Origin: Thermoplasmata archaeon
GTDB lineage: Archaea; Thermoplasmatota; Thermoplasmata; Lutacidiplasmatales; UBA184
NCBI GenBank assembly: GCA_030039525.1
Contig: JASHVI010000050.1
Coordinates: forward strand, 1 to 6,553
Length of the DNA: 6,553 nt
Direction: 5' to 3'
In this document: positions 1 to 5,338 of the stretch, piece by piece
Layout of the letters: every line of letters begins with the position of its first letter
How positions within the stretch are numbered: position 1 is the first letter of the stretch
Notes under the pieces: generated by a model
Database searches by the model: none
Seen by the model: the letters and a program-made list of their open reading frames with translations, nothing else
Told to the model about the DNA's origin: nothing
Made by a program: the position numbers and the translations under genes

Positions 1-2
1 AT

Positions 3-257
3 GCCGCGATCGGGGGCCTCGGCGGGAACGATAGCTGCGTCACCCTCTCCGCGGGGTGCCCGGGCGCGGGGGGCGCCGGGGGCGCGGGCGGGACCGGCGG
101 CACCGGCGGGGCCGGCGGCCAGTACGGCGGGGGTTCGAGCAAGTACGCCGCGAACGGCACGAACGGGGGCGACGGGCTGAACGGGAAGGATGGGTCCGCG
201 GGCACCTCCGGCCGCTCGGGCACGGACGGGACGAGCAAGGATCCGAACTACAACTAG
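3..257 (+). CDS. Glycine-rich collagen-like protein, C-terminal part (5' end outside window)
   Basis: The reading frame is open from the left edge and ends with TAG at 255-257, giving 84 visible residues with no start codon in view. Seen: after a short stretch with two Cys (residues 12 and 19 of the fragment), Gly occurs at every third position in two blocks, residues 21-44 (eight triplets, mostly GAG and GTG) and 52-78 (nine triplets such as GKD, GSA, GRS), separated by SSKYAAN. The tail is SKDPNYN. The first block is nearly pure Gly/Ala/Thr, the second polar. There is almost no proline, so a classical collagen triple helix is less likely than a polyglycine-II-like or other Gly-rich fold. 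Proteins of this kind are usually secreted or surface-exposed, but the N-terminus that would carry a signal peptide is missing. The frame is chosen because strict Gly periodicity exists only in it; other frames give Arg/Pro-rich shadows. Function unknown. Confidence 0.72.
   Translation, partial: AAIGGLGGNDSCVTLSAGCPGAGGAGGAGGTGGTGGAGGQYGGGSSKYAANGTNGGDGLNGKDGSAGTSGRSGTDGTSKDPNYN
63..236 (+). repeat. Gly-X-Y coding repeats (two blocks)
   Basis: Positions 63-134 encode eight and 156-236 encode nine consecutive Gly-X-Y triplets. At the DNA level the first block is a degenerate 9-nt period of GGN-GCN/ACN-GGN codons with varied third bases, so the repeat is kept at protein level rather than as a recent exact DNA duplication. 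The blocks are interrupted by a 21-nt non-periodic segment. Confidence 0.7.
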
Positions 258-285
258 AGGCCGCAGGACGGAGTGGGCATCACGA

Positions 286-320
286 CGCCCCTCCCGCAGG
301 CGCAGTCCCCTGGAGGGGCG
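286..320. terminator. GC-rich stem-loop downstream of the Gly-rich gene
   Basis: CGCCCCTCC (286-294) pairs perfectly with GGAGGGGCG (312-320), leaving a 17-nt loop. It begins 28 nt after the stop codon at 257, where a transcript-ending or 3'-protecting hairpin would be expected. No T-run follows it, so it does not look like a standard intrinsic terminator. In a sequence this rich in G and C a 9-bp stem could also arise by chance. Confidence 0.35.
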
Positions 321-419
321 GGACTCTCGGGGCCTACTCCGTTTCGAGCTCTCGGTAGGGCTCGGACCGGCCGATCAGACGACTCGTGCGAGGGCGGGCG
401 TAACCCTTCACCCGAGGGC

Positions 420-434
420 GTGAGGGTCCTCTCG
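420..434. repeat. Sequence related to the loop and right arm of the 3659-3694 stem-loop
   Basis: GTGAGGGTCCTCTCG here aligns with GTGAGGACCCTCTCG at 3674-3688 in the same orientation (two mismatches). Flanking bases also agree in part, both copies being preceded by a CCTTC about 15 nt upstream. The left copy does not form the perfect 11-bp stem. Confidence 0.4.
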
Positions 435-460
435 AACTGTAACTGAAACAGCGAGCGTTG

Positions 461-469
461 GGCCTACGT
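461..469. repeat. 9-bp direct repeat GGCCTACGT, copy 1
   Basis: Identical to 1912-1920. Copy 1 overlaps the IS66 transposase stop codon (464-466), and copy 2 ends on the first base of the IS1634 transposase stop codon (1920-1922). The repeat thus marks the 3' end of both transposase genes. A 9-bp match is only modestly unlikely by chance. Confidence 0.4.
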
Positions 470-1849
470 TGGCGGTCCGGCGCCGAACCCGAATGGATCC
501 TTCTCTCCGCCGAGGACCCTCGCCCCGAGCTCCGCGAGTCCGATCCCCCGCATCTTCGCGGTCTGAACCACGCTGGCGAGCTGAGCGAACCGCTCCGCCC
601 CGCCCACCGTCCTCGAGCCCCACGAGAGCTTCCGCTTCTTCGAGATGTGCGGCCTCAGGCCTTGCTCGGCGAGATTGTTGTGCGCCGCCACCCCGAGCTC
701 GGCCCACCACCAGAGCTCGTCCGAGTGCTTCGTGAGGAACTTCTGGAGCGCCTGCGCCGCCTCTCCCTCCCGCTCGACCTGGAGCCACCGTTGGAGGTGG
801 GCCTTCAGTCGATCGGCCTCGGCCCGCCGCGCCCGGCCCTCGGGACGGTGAGCGGCGGCCAATACGCCCCGCGCGATCTTCTCCAGGACCCTCAGCCCTC
901 GCCAGTCCGGGGCGTCCGAGATCGTCTCCCATCCCTCGAGGCCCCGGCGCGCGTGCCTCAGAATATGCACCCCGCAGCGCTGCTTGCGGCCGCCCAGGGC
1001 GTTGAAGGCGCTCCCGCCGTCACATTCCAGCACCCGGTCCTTTCGGCGCTTCCCGAGGACCCTTTCGGGCACCGTGTGGCCCGCGGAGCGGGCGACCACG
1101 AAGAGTGCCGCCTTCGCCTCCGGGCTGAGGAAGTCCCAGAGATGGTGGTTGACCCCGTCCACGCGCCAGCCGGTCCAGTCCACATGGACGCTCTTCCCTT
1201 GGCGCACCGCCTTCGCGATCGCCGCGTAGGCGGGAGCGAACAGCTCCGCCGAGCGGCGGAGCATCGCATCGATTGCTCCCGTGCTGACCGAGAGGCCGTA
1301 GTTCGTTTCGAGGAGGTCCCTCAGCTGAGAGACGGTCAGCCCCTGGAGCGACGAGTAGCCCACGAGGAAGTGGCTGCCCCAGTCGAACCGGGAGCGGGGA
1401 GGGGCCACCGCCGCCGGTAGCCGAGCCCGTCGGACCTTCCGACAGTGCGCGCAGCGGTAGCGGCCGATCCGGTAGCGGGTCACGCGCACGTGGCCCGGGA
1501 CGATCGCCTCCACGAGGCGCTCGTCAACGGCGAACGGCTCGCCGAGCGGATCGCCACACCCCGGGCACTCCGCCAGATCGACTTCCTCGGTGGCATCGAT
1601 CCGAAGCGGCGCGGGGCGGTGGTGGGCCTCGTGGCCCTCCCGTGCTCCACGCTTCTTGCGCTCCTCCACCGAGGGCTCGGGGACGTTGGGCTTCACCCAG
1701 TCGGGCGGTGGAGGAACACGAGCCTGGAGCTGGGCGAGCTCCGCCTGCAGAGCGCGGATCTGCCGCTCGCGGCGCTCATCCCTCTCGAGGTGCGCCTGCC
1801 ACTCCTCCTCGGAGAAGGATACGGGACCGACCCGACGGCGCTTGCTCAC
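464..1849 (-). CDS. IS66-family transposase (apparently intact)
   Basis: 461 residues starting at GTG 1849 and ending at TAG 464-466. Domains in order: a charged, probably coiled-coil N-terminus (about residues 12-45); a Pro-rich linker; a zinc-ribbon-like module with CPGCG (C95, C98) and CAHC (C133, C136); a helical DNA-binding region; then the DDE catalytic core. D224 lies in VDWTGWRVDG, D277 in LECDGGSAFN and E395 in NNLAEQGLRP, followed by the family-typical SKKRKLSWGS, an ERFAQLASV segment and TAKMRG. All three catalytic acids and four Cys ligands are present and the frame is unbroken, so the protein could be active. It would cut and join the element ends during transposition. No Shine-Dalgarno precedes the GTG; a TATA-like stretch lies about 26 nt upstream. 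The short C-terminal tail (KDPFGFGAGPPT) ends close to the presumed element end. Family assignment is firm; activity is inferred. Confidence 0.93.
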   Translation of the reverse strand: MSKRRRVGPVSFSEEEWQAHLERDERRERQIRALQAELAQLQARVPPPPDWVKPNVPEPSVEERKKRGAREGHEAHHRPAPLRIDATEEVDLAECPGCGDPLGEPFAVDERLVEAIVPGHVRVTRYRIGRYRCAHCRKVRRARLPAAVAPPRSRFDWGSHFLVGYSSLQGLTVSQLRDLLETNYGLSVSTGAIDAMLRRSAELFAPAYAAIAKAVRQGKSVHVDWTGWRVDGVNHHLWDFLSPEAKAALFVVARSAGHTVPERVLGKRRKDRVLECDGGSAFNALGGRKQRCGVHILRHARRGLEGWETISDAPDWRGLRVLEKIARGVLAAAHRPEGRARRAEADRLKAHLQRWLQVEREGEAAQALQKFLTKHSDELWWWAELGVAAHNNLAEQGLRPHISKKRKLSWGSRTVGGAERFAQLASVVQTAKMRGIGLAELGARVLGGEKDPFGFGAGPPT

Positions 1850-1872
1850 GCCAAAGGGCGAAGAACTTCCCG

Positions 1873-1883
1873 GATAAAGTACT
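1873..1883 (-). promoter_or_regulatory. Possible TATA-type promoter of the IS66 transposase
   Basis: On the minus strand this reads AGTACTTTATC, a locally A/T-rich patch in very GC-rich surroundings. The TTTATC core is centred about 26 nt before the GTG start, the spacing expected for an archaeal TATA box driving a leaderless transcript. The absence of a Shine-Dalgarno before the GTG agrees. If the host is bacterial this reading fails, as no paired -35/-10 elements are evident. Confidence 0.3.
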
Positions 1884-1893
1884 GACGGTGGCG

Positions 1894-1911
1894 CGGAACA
1901 ACAAGTGTCCC
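1894..1911. repeat. Direct repeat copy A, upstream of the IS66 transposase
   Basis: CGGAACAACAAGTGTCCC matches copy B (3560-3577) at 15 of 18 positions without gaps and in the same orientation. Both copies lie upstream of a transposase gene, and both have AGTACT on the start-codon side (here 1878-1883). It is the likely right-hand end of the IS66 element, or a sequence shared by the two elements. Confidence 0.5.
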
Positions 1912-1920
1912 GGCCTACGT
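1912..1920. repeat. 9-bp direct repeat GGCCTACGT, copy 2
   Basis: Copy 2 directly abuts the 18-bp copy A (1894-1911), so the apparent right end of the IS66 element and left end of the IS1634 element touch with no bases between. Its position relative to the neighbouring transposase stop mirrors copy 1 at 461-469. Confidence 0.4.
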
Positions 1921-3518
1921 CAAGCCCATTCGTGACGGGTTACGAGCTCGCCCAGGTGGACTCCTTTCAGCCGGTCCAGGGTCGCCGCGGTCGTCAGTTT
2001 TCCCCCCTTCGACCTCAGCTCGAGCTCCATCGACCGGGTCAGCCAGTAGCTCAGCACGCACAGGAACAGGTGCGCCCGAACCCGCTCCTCCTTCCAGTGA
2101 TACACCGGCCGGCTCCTCAGCGGGCTCTTCAACTCCCGGAACGCGTGCTCCACCACCGCCTGCCCCCGGTAGAGGTCGATCACCGCGTCCCCCGACAGCT
2201 TCGTGTCCGTCGTCAGCATCCACCAGTCGGCCCGCTCCTCCTCCCACCGGCGCGGCTCCTCGTTCACCTCGAGGAAGATCGATCCCTTCCGGCTCGGGTC
2301 CCACACCACCTCGAAGAGGTCGTCCGCCCCCACCGCCATCAGCCGCTTCGTCAGGCTCCGGACCAGCTCGTGGTGGGTTCCCTCCCACCACCGGCTCCCT
2401 CGCTCCACTCCCTCCTGCGCCCAAAGCTCGAGTCCATTCCCCTTCCGGAGTCTGTCGGCGAGGGTCCCGAGCTCCTCCTTCTCCTTCGCCATCGAGAAGA
2501 CCGCGATATGCCGCCGGCTATCCTTCCCGATGATCTCGCACCAATTCTCCGAGAGGTGCCCCTTCTTCGCCCGGGTCCTCCGACCCCTGGACAGGGCCTC
2601 TTCGAGGATCTCCTTCTCGTGGCTCAGCGTCTCGGCGACCACGTAGTGATAGCCCGCGGCGTGCAGACGCTCGAGGTTCTTCGTCGTCAGCATCCCCCGG
2701 TCGCCGACGAACACCGCCCCCGTCACCCCGAAGAGGGATCGGAGCCGCTCGACCGTCCCGGCCACCGTCGTCTCGTCCTTCGTGTTGCCTCGGTAGATCT
2801 CGAGGGTGATCGGAAGACCCTCCGGAGTCACCACCAGCGACCAGTTCACTTGCCTCCGTTCGGGCCGACGGTCCCTCGAGTAGCCGTGCGCCCAGAGGGA
2901 GCGGTCCGCTCCCTCTCCCTCGGTGTAGGTCGAGGTCAGGTCCTTCATCACCGCCGGGAGGCCTTCCGAGCGCCTCCTCGTGAACGTCTCCTAGAGCCGC
3001 CGCTCGATCCGCTCCTGGCGAGCCCCGAGGAGGCCGAGGGTCTCGTAGAGGTCGTCCTCGTCGAACTTCCCGGGAGGAAGGCTCAGCAGGAACGGGAGCG
3101 AGGTCCGACGGTACCAGTCCTCGGCGATGGCGAGCTTGCTGCGCGGGTCGTCCAGGCGGTTGGCGATCATCGTCTCGACGAGCTTGGCCCAGAAGAGCTT
3201 GTCCTCGACCCGGGCGAAGCTCTCGAGAAGTATCGGGCGGAGACCCAGCCGCTCGAGGAGCGCGTGGACCGTGGCCGGAACGCCGTCTCGGCGCTGATCG
3301 AACGGCTTCGCCTTATGGAACTCGGCGGTGGCCCTCGCCACCGCATCGGGTCCCTTATCGAGGAGGGCCAAGGACTTCCGGTACTGTTCGACCTGGACCT
3401 CGGCGAGGGCTCCGAGGGTCCGGAGTTATGCGGTCCGGGTCTTCCCGTCCACTCGACGATTGTGAACGATGCGCCAAGTGCGGTGCGGTCCGTACCCGTT
3501 GGACTTTAGGAAGACCAC
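1920..3518 (-). pseudogene. IS1634-family DDE transposase interrupted by two in-frame stops
   Basis: One frame runs from GTG 3518 to TGA 1920-1922, 533 codons, a usual length for the family. It is broken by TAA at 3426-3428 (codon 31) and TAG at 2991-2993 (codon 176), with no frameshift. Translation continues sensibly across both stops: the N-terminus MVFLKSNGYGPHR, then RRVDGKTRTA-stop-LRTLGAL, which is the family's N-terminal dGKxR...TLG pattern, and later RIERRL-stop-ETFTRRR. The catalytic core lies after the second stop: D216 in GYSRDRRPERRQV, D273 in VFVGDRGM, and E457 in VVEHAFRELK with the conserved Lys six residues on, then SRPVYHW. Shorter products could start at codon 190 or downstream of codon 31, but each would lack part of the DNA-binding N-terminus. 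It is most likely inactive. Codon use matches the neighbours and homology is otherwise undamaged, so the decay is recent. Readthrough or a sequencing error at either stop are the alternatives. Confidence 0.85.
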
Positions 3519-3559
3519 GGAGGGCCAGCGGCGAGGGAGTACTTAGATGTGCCCGCCAA

Positions 3560-3577
3560 CGGAACTACAATTGTGCC
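3560..3577. repeat. Direct repeat copy B, upstream of the IS1634 transposase
   Basis: CGGAACTACAATTGTGCC is 15/18 identical to copy A (1894-1911) and contains the palindrome ACAATTGT (3567-3574). AGTACT lies on the start-codon side (3538-3543), 19 nt before the GTG at 3518, compared with 28 nt at the IS66 gene. A GGGCAC hexamer, read on the minus strand, occurs both here and about 20 nt closer to the gene. It is taken as the right end of the element. Confidence 0.5.
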
Positions 3578-3658
3578 CACATCGACCCGGCTTTCGAGGT
3601 GAGCCCGATCGATTTCAGAAACTTCGGCTACGGGCCAGCTTGTTGACGCCTTCATCAT

Positions 3659-3694
3659 CCTTCGCGAGACGGAGTGAGGACCCTCTCGCGAAGG
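3659..3694. repeat. Perfect 11-bp stem-loop
   Basis: CCTTCGCGAGA (3659-3669) and TCTCGCGAAGG (3684-3694) are exact reverse complements around a 14-nt loop. There is no adjacent T-run, so a simple intrinsic terminator is not supported. Part of it (3674-3688) resembles 420-434, just outside the other end of the IS block, at 13 of 15 positions. It may be a host intergenic palindromic repeat or a 3'-end hairpin. Confidence 0.6.
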
Positions 3695-3776
3695 GCCGCT
3701 CCTTACTCGAAAGGATGGGTTTCGCGGATCCGTAAGCGGGCCGGTGCGAACTCAAACTACCTCGACGGCGACGAGG

Positions 3777-3821
3777 GGAGTGGAGCAGTCCGGCTCGCGA
3801 GCTGACGACTCAATCCACTCC
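3777..3821. promoter_or_regulatory. Nested 45-bp dyad
   Basis: Three levels of symmetry are nested: the outer arms GGAGTGGA (3777-3784) and TCCACTCC (3814-3821), the middle arms AGTC (3787-3790) and GACT (3807-3810), and an inner perfect 10-bp palindrome GCTCGCGAGC (3793-3802). Such a structure could be a protein-binding site, a recombination or attachment site, or an RNA hairpin at the 3' end of the sulfatase transcript, which ends 63 nt away. The inner palindrome is offset by one base from the outer symmetry centre. Function unknown. Confidence 0.45.
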
Positions 3822-3883
3822 ACAACGTGGCGAGTTGATGTCCCGCATCGTGATGGTGCAAACGGCACGAGGTCGGCCCAGCC

Positions 3884-5338
3884 TCAATCGTACCCCCACG
3901 ACCGCAGCCGGGAGTCGAGGGACACGTCCATCGCGGGAGCGCCGGCGTCCCGCCGGAGGCGCTTCTGGTCCTGCGCCTCGTAGCCCCCGAAGAGCTCCGC
4001 CCGCCAGCCCTTGGCCTCCTGCGGGTCGGCCCGCTCGGGGGCCCGGTGGTCGGGGTCGTCGCGTCCGACCCAGCGGTCGACAGACCCGGTCTCGAGGTCG
4101 AGGACGTACTTCTCATGGCCCCGGTAGGCCGCCAACAGCCGGTGGTTCCAGCTCTGGTCGAGGTTGATGCCGCGCAGCGACTTGTTCGGGTCCGAGGCCG
4201 GGCCCCCCTCGCAGTAGACGACGGACTCGTCCGGGGCGGAAGCGGAGAACGGGAACGGGGCGTGCCCCTGCTCGTCGTACGGGGCCTCTCCCCGGGCGGC
4301 CGCGCGCAGCCACGAGGAGAGCTCGCAGAGGCTCGTCCACCGGTCGACCCGTCGCGGCAGCGAGCGACCGGCGGTCCCGTGAACGACGAGCGGGACGCGC
4401 GTGATCGAGTCGGTCGCGCCGCAGCCGTGGTAGACGTTCCCGCCCTCGCCGAACGACTGGCCGTGGTCCGAGGTGAGGACGAAGACCGTGCGGTCCCACT
4501 CGCCGGCCTCCTCGAGGATCCTCCGGAGCCTCCCCACCTTCCGGTCCGCCTCCTCGATCGACCGGCGGTACCCCGCCTCGAGGGCCTCCCACGGCACGTG
4601 CGCCTGCAGCCCGCGGACCGAGAGGAGGTAGAACCTCGGGGTCCGAGCGTACCACTCGCCGAGGAAACCGGGCGCCTTCCCGTTGGTGACCAGGTCGTAC
4701 GGCTCGTGGGCGTTCACGAGGTTGAAGAAGAGGTGGAACGGCTTCGAGCGGTCCCGCGAGCGCATCCACTCCTCGGTGTAGTCGAGGACGTACTCCCCGC
4801 AGACGTCGCGCTTGTAGGCGACCTCCTGCGGGTGGTTGATCGCGTTCATGGGGACGATGAGCGGGGGGAGCCGCTCGACGAGCGTGCGGACCCCGGGACC
4901 GTACAGGAAGTCCATGTGGCGCGTCAGCCGGTTCGCGACGGTCCGCTCGTCGTCGGAGACGTCGAGCTTCCGGGCCCGCTTCAGCGCGTAGCCGTCCTCG
5001 AGGCCGTACCCCGAGGAGAGGTGGACCATCTCGCTGAACTGGGCCGTGTCGTACCCCTCCCGCTGGAGGTAGGCGGCCAGCGTCTCCAGCGGGGCGGCGC
5101 CGCGGGAGAAGGTGCGGCGCCCGTGCACGTTCGGGTAGGCTCCGGTCATGATCGACATGTGCGAGGGGACCGTCCAGTTCGCCGGCGCGACGGCCCTCGG
5201 GAAGGCCGTCCCCTCCCGGGCGAGCCGGTCGATCTCGGGGGTCCGGGCGGGCGTAGGACCGTCGGAGGTCGCGAAGGCGCTCGCCCGCGCGCAGTCGAGG
5301 ACCCCGAGGACCACGTTCGGGGGACGCTCGGTGCTCAC
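3884..5338 (-). CDS. Sulfatase-like hydrolase, alkaline phosphatase superfamily
   Basis: 484 residues from GTG 5338 to TGA 3884-3886. It is a metal-dependent hydrolase or transferase of the arylsulfatase-like group. Seen: N-terminal strand and metal site PNVVLGVLDCAR (D15, R18); the active-site segment NWTVPSHMSIMTGAYPNVHG, where T56 sits at the position of the formylglycine-forming Cys of true sulfatases (C-x-P-S-R) and H60 replaces the Arg; NAHEPY (H211); a Y257...D265 helix; the second metal motif TSDHGQSFGEGG (D291, H292) with YHG (H304); and the family-typical C-terminal ending SRLRSWGYD. Because Cys is replaced by Thr, the enzyme is more likely a phosphate-ester hydrolase/transferase or an atypical sulfatase than a formylglycine enzyme (inference). 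No signal peptide or membrane helix is visible, so it is probably cytoplasmic. The start is chosen for its GGAGGT ribosome site 9 nt upstream and its 4-bp overlap with the upstream gene; the frame is open further upstream but encodes only Arg/Pro-rich shadow sequence. Confidence 0.9.
   Translation of the reverse strand: MSTERPPNVVLGVLDCARASAFATSDGPTPARTPEIDRLAREGTAFPRAVAPANWTVPSHMSIMTGAYPNVHGRRTFSRGAAPLETLAAYLQREGYDTAQFSEMVHLSSGYGLEDGYALKRARKLDVSDDERTVANRLTRHMDFLYGPGVRTLVERLPPLIVPMNAINHPQEVAYKRDVCGEYVLDYTEEWMRSRDRSKPFHLFFNLVNAHEPYDLVTNGKAPGFLGEWYARTPRFYLLSVRGLQAHVPWEALEAGYRRSIEEADRKVGRLRRILEEAGEWDRTVFVLTSDHGQSFGEGGNVYHGCGATDSITRVPLVVHGTAGRSLPRRVDRWTSLCELSSWLRAAARGEAPYDEQGHAPFPFSASAPDESVVYCEGGPASDPNKSLRGINLDQSWNHRLLAAYRGHEKYVLDLETGSVDRWVGRDDPDHRAPERADPQEAKGWRAELFGGYEAQDQKRLRRDAGAPAMDVSLDSRLRSWGYD

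Larger units (their letters stand above)
258..459. other. Intergenic region between the Gly-rich gene and the IS66 element
   Basis: About 200 bp with no credible gene: the frames that stay open here are Arg/Pro/Gly-rich shadows of GC-rich DNA. It holds the 286-320 stem-loop and, at 420-434, a 15-bp sequence closely related to part of the stem-loop on the far side of the IS block (3674-3688). No promoter that I would trust is visible. Confidence 0.6.
460..1911 (-). mobile_element. IS66-family insertion sequence (single-gene type), ends approximate
   Basis: The element is defined by its DDE transposase at 464-1849. The IS66 accessory genes tnpA and tnpB are absent, as in the single-gene ISBst12-like branch of the family. 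The ends are tentative. A candidate imperfect inverted pair is 460-484 read forward against 1911-1892 read on the complement: both begin GGG and share GTTG, TCCG and CGCC in order, but two gaps are needed. If this is right the transposase stop codon lies inside the left end. No convincing 8-bp target duplication was found. The exact 9-bp GGCCTACGT at 461-469 and 1912-1920 is in direct orientation, but taking it as a target duplication would put the stop codon outside the element. Confidence 0.6.
1912..3578 (-). mobile_element. IS1634/IS4-type insertion sequence, degraded, ends approximate
   Basis: About 1.67 kb, defined by the interrupted transposase at 1920-3518. The right limit is set at 18-bp copy B (3560-3577), because the equivalent sequence lies at the right end of the neighbouring IS66 element. 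The left limit is set where that element ends. I could not find a clear terminal inverted repeat (best ungapped pairing about 7 of 15) or a short target duplication. The limits are inferred and could move by tens of bases. Confidence 0.55.
3579..3883. other. Intergenic region downstream of the sulfatase gene
   Basis: About 300 bp between the IS1634 element and the 3' end of the sulfatase gene, without a credible gene: the open frames are short, Arg/Ser-rich and lack family features. It carries two strong dyads (3659-3694 and 3777-3821) and a minor hairpin CCAC/GTGG at 3820-3830. No T-rich terminator follows the sulfatase stop at 3884. Confidence 0.6.

Noticed and set aside
63..134. CRISPR or simple tandem DNA repeat in the GGN-rich stretch
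   Set aside because: The units are short and degenerate at third bases with no spacers; the periodicity is that of Gly-X-Y codons.
433..446. A third copy of the 18-bp motif left of the IS66 element
   Set aside because: CGAACTGTAACTG needs a gap and matches only about 11 of 14 bases of copy B and fewer of copy A, too weak to count.
458..1420. A long plus-strand open frame opposite the IS66 transposase
   Set aside because: Same reason: the minus strand has the zinc-ribbon cysteines and the complete DDE triad.
461..1920. GGCCTACGT as the target-site duplication of the IS66 element
   Set aside because: This would place the transposase stop codon outside the element, and the resulting ends (from 470 and 1911) show no inverted repeat.
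2991..2993. The in-frame TAG as a pyrrolysine codon
   Set aside because: A second in-frame stop in the same gene is TAA, and TAG is used as a terminal stop at 255-257 and 464-466, so nonsense mutation is simpler.
1905..3509. A long plus-strand open frame opposite the IS1634 transposase
   Set aside because: It is the antisense shadow of a GC-rich coding frame: its sequence is Arg/Pro/Leu-rich with no recognisable motif, while the minus strand carries clear transposase motifs throughout.
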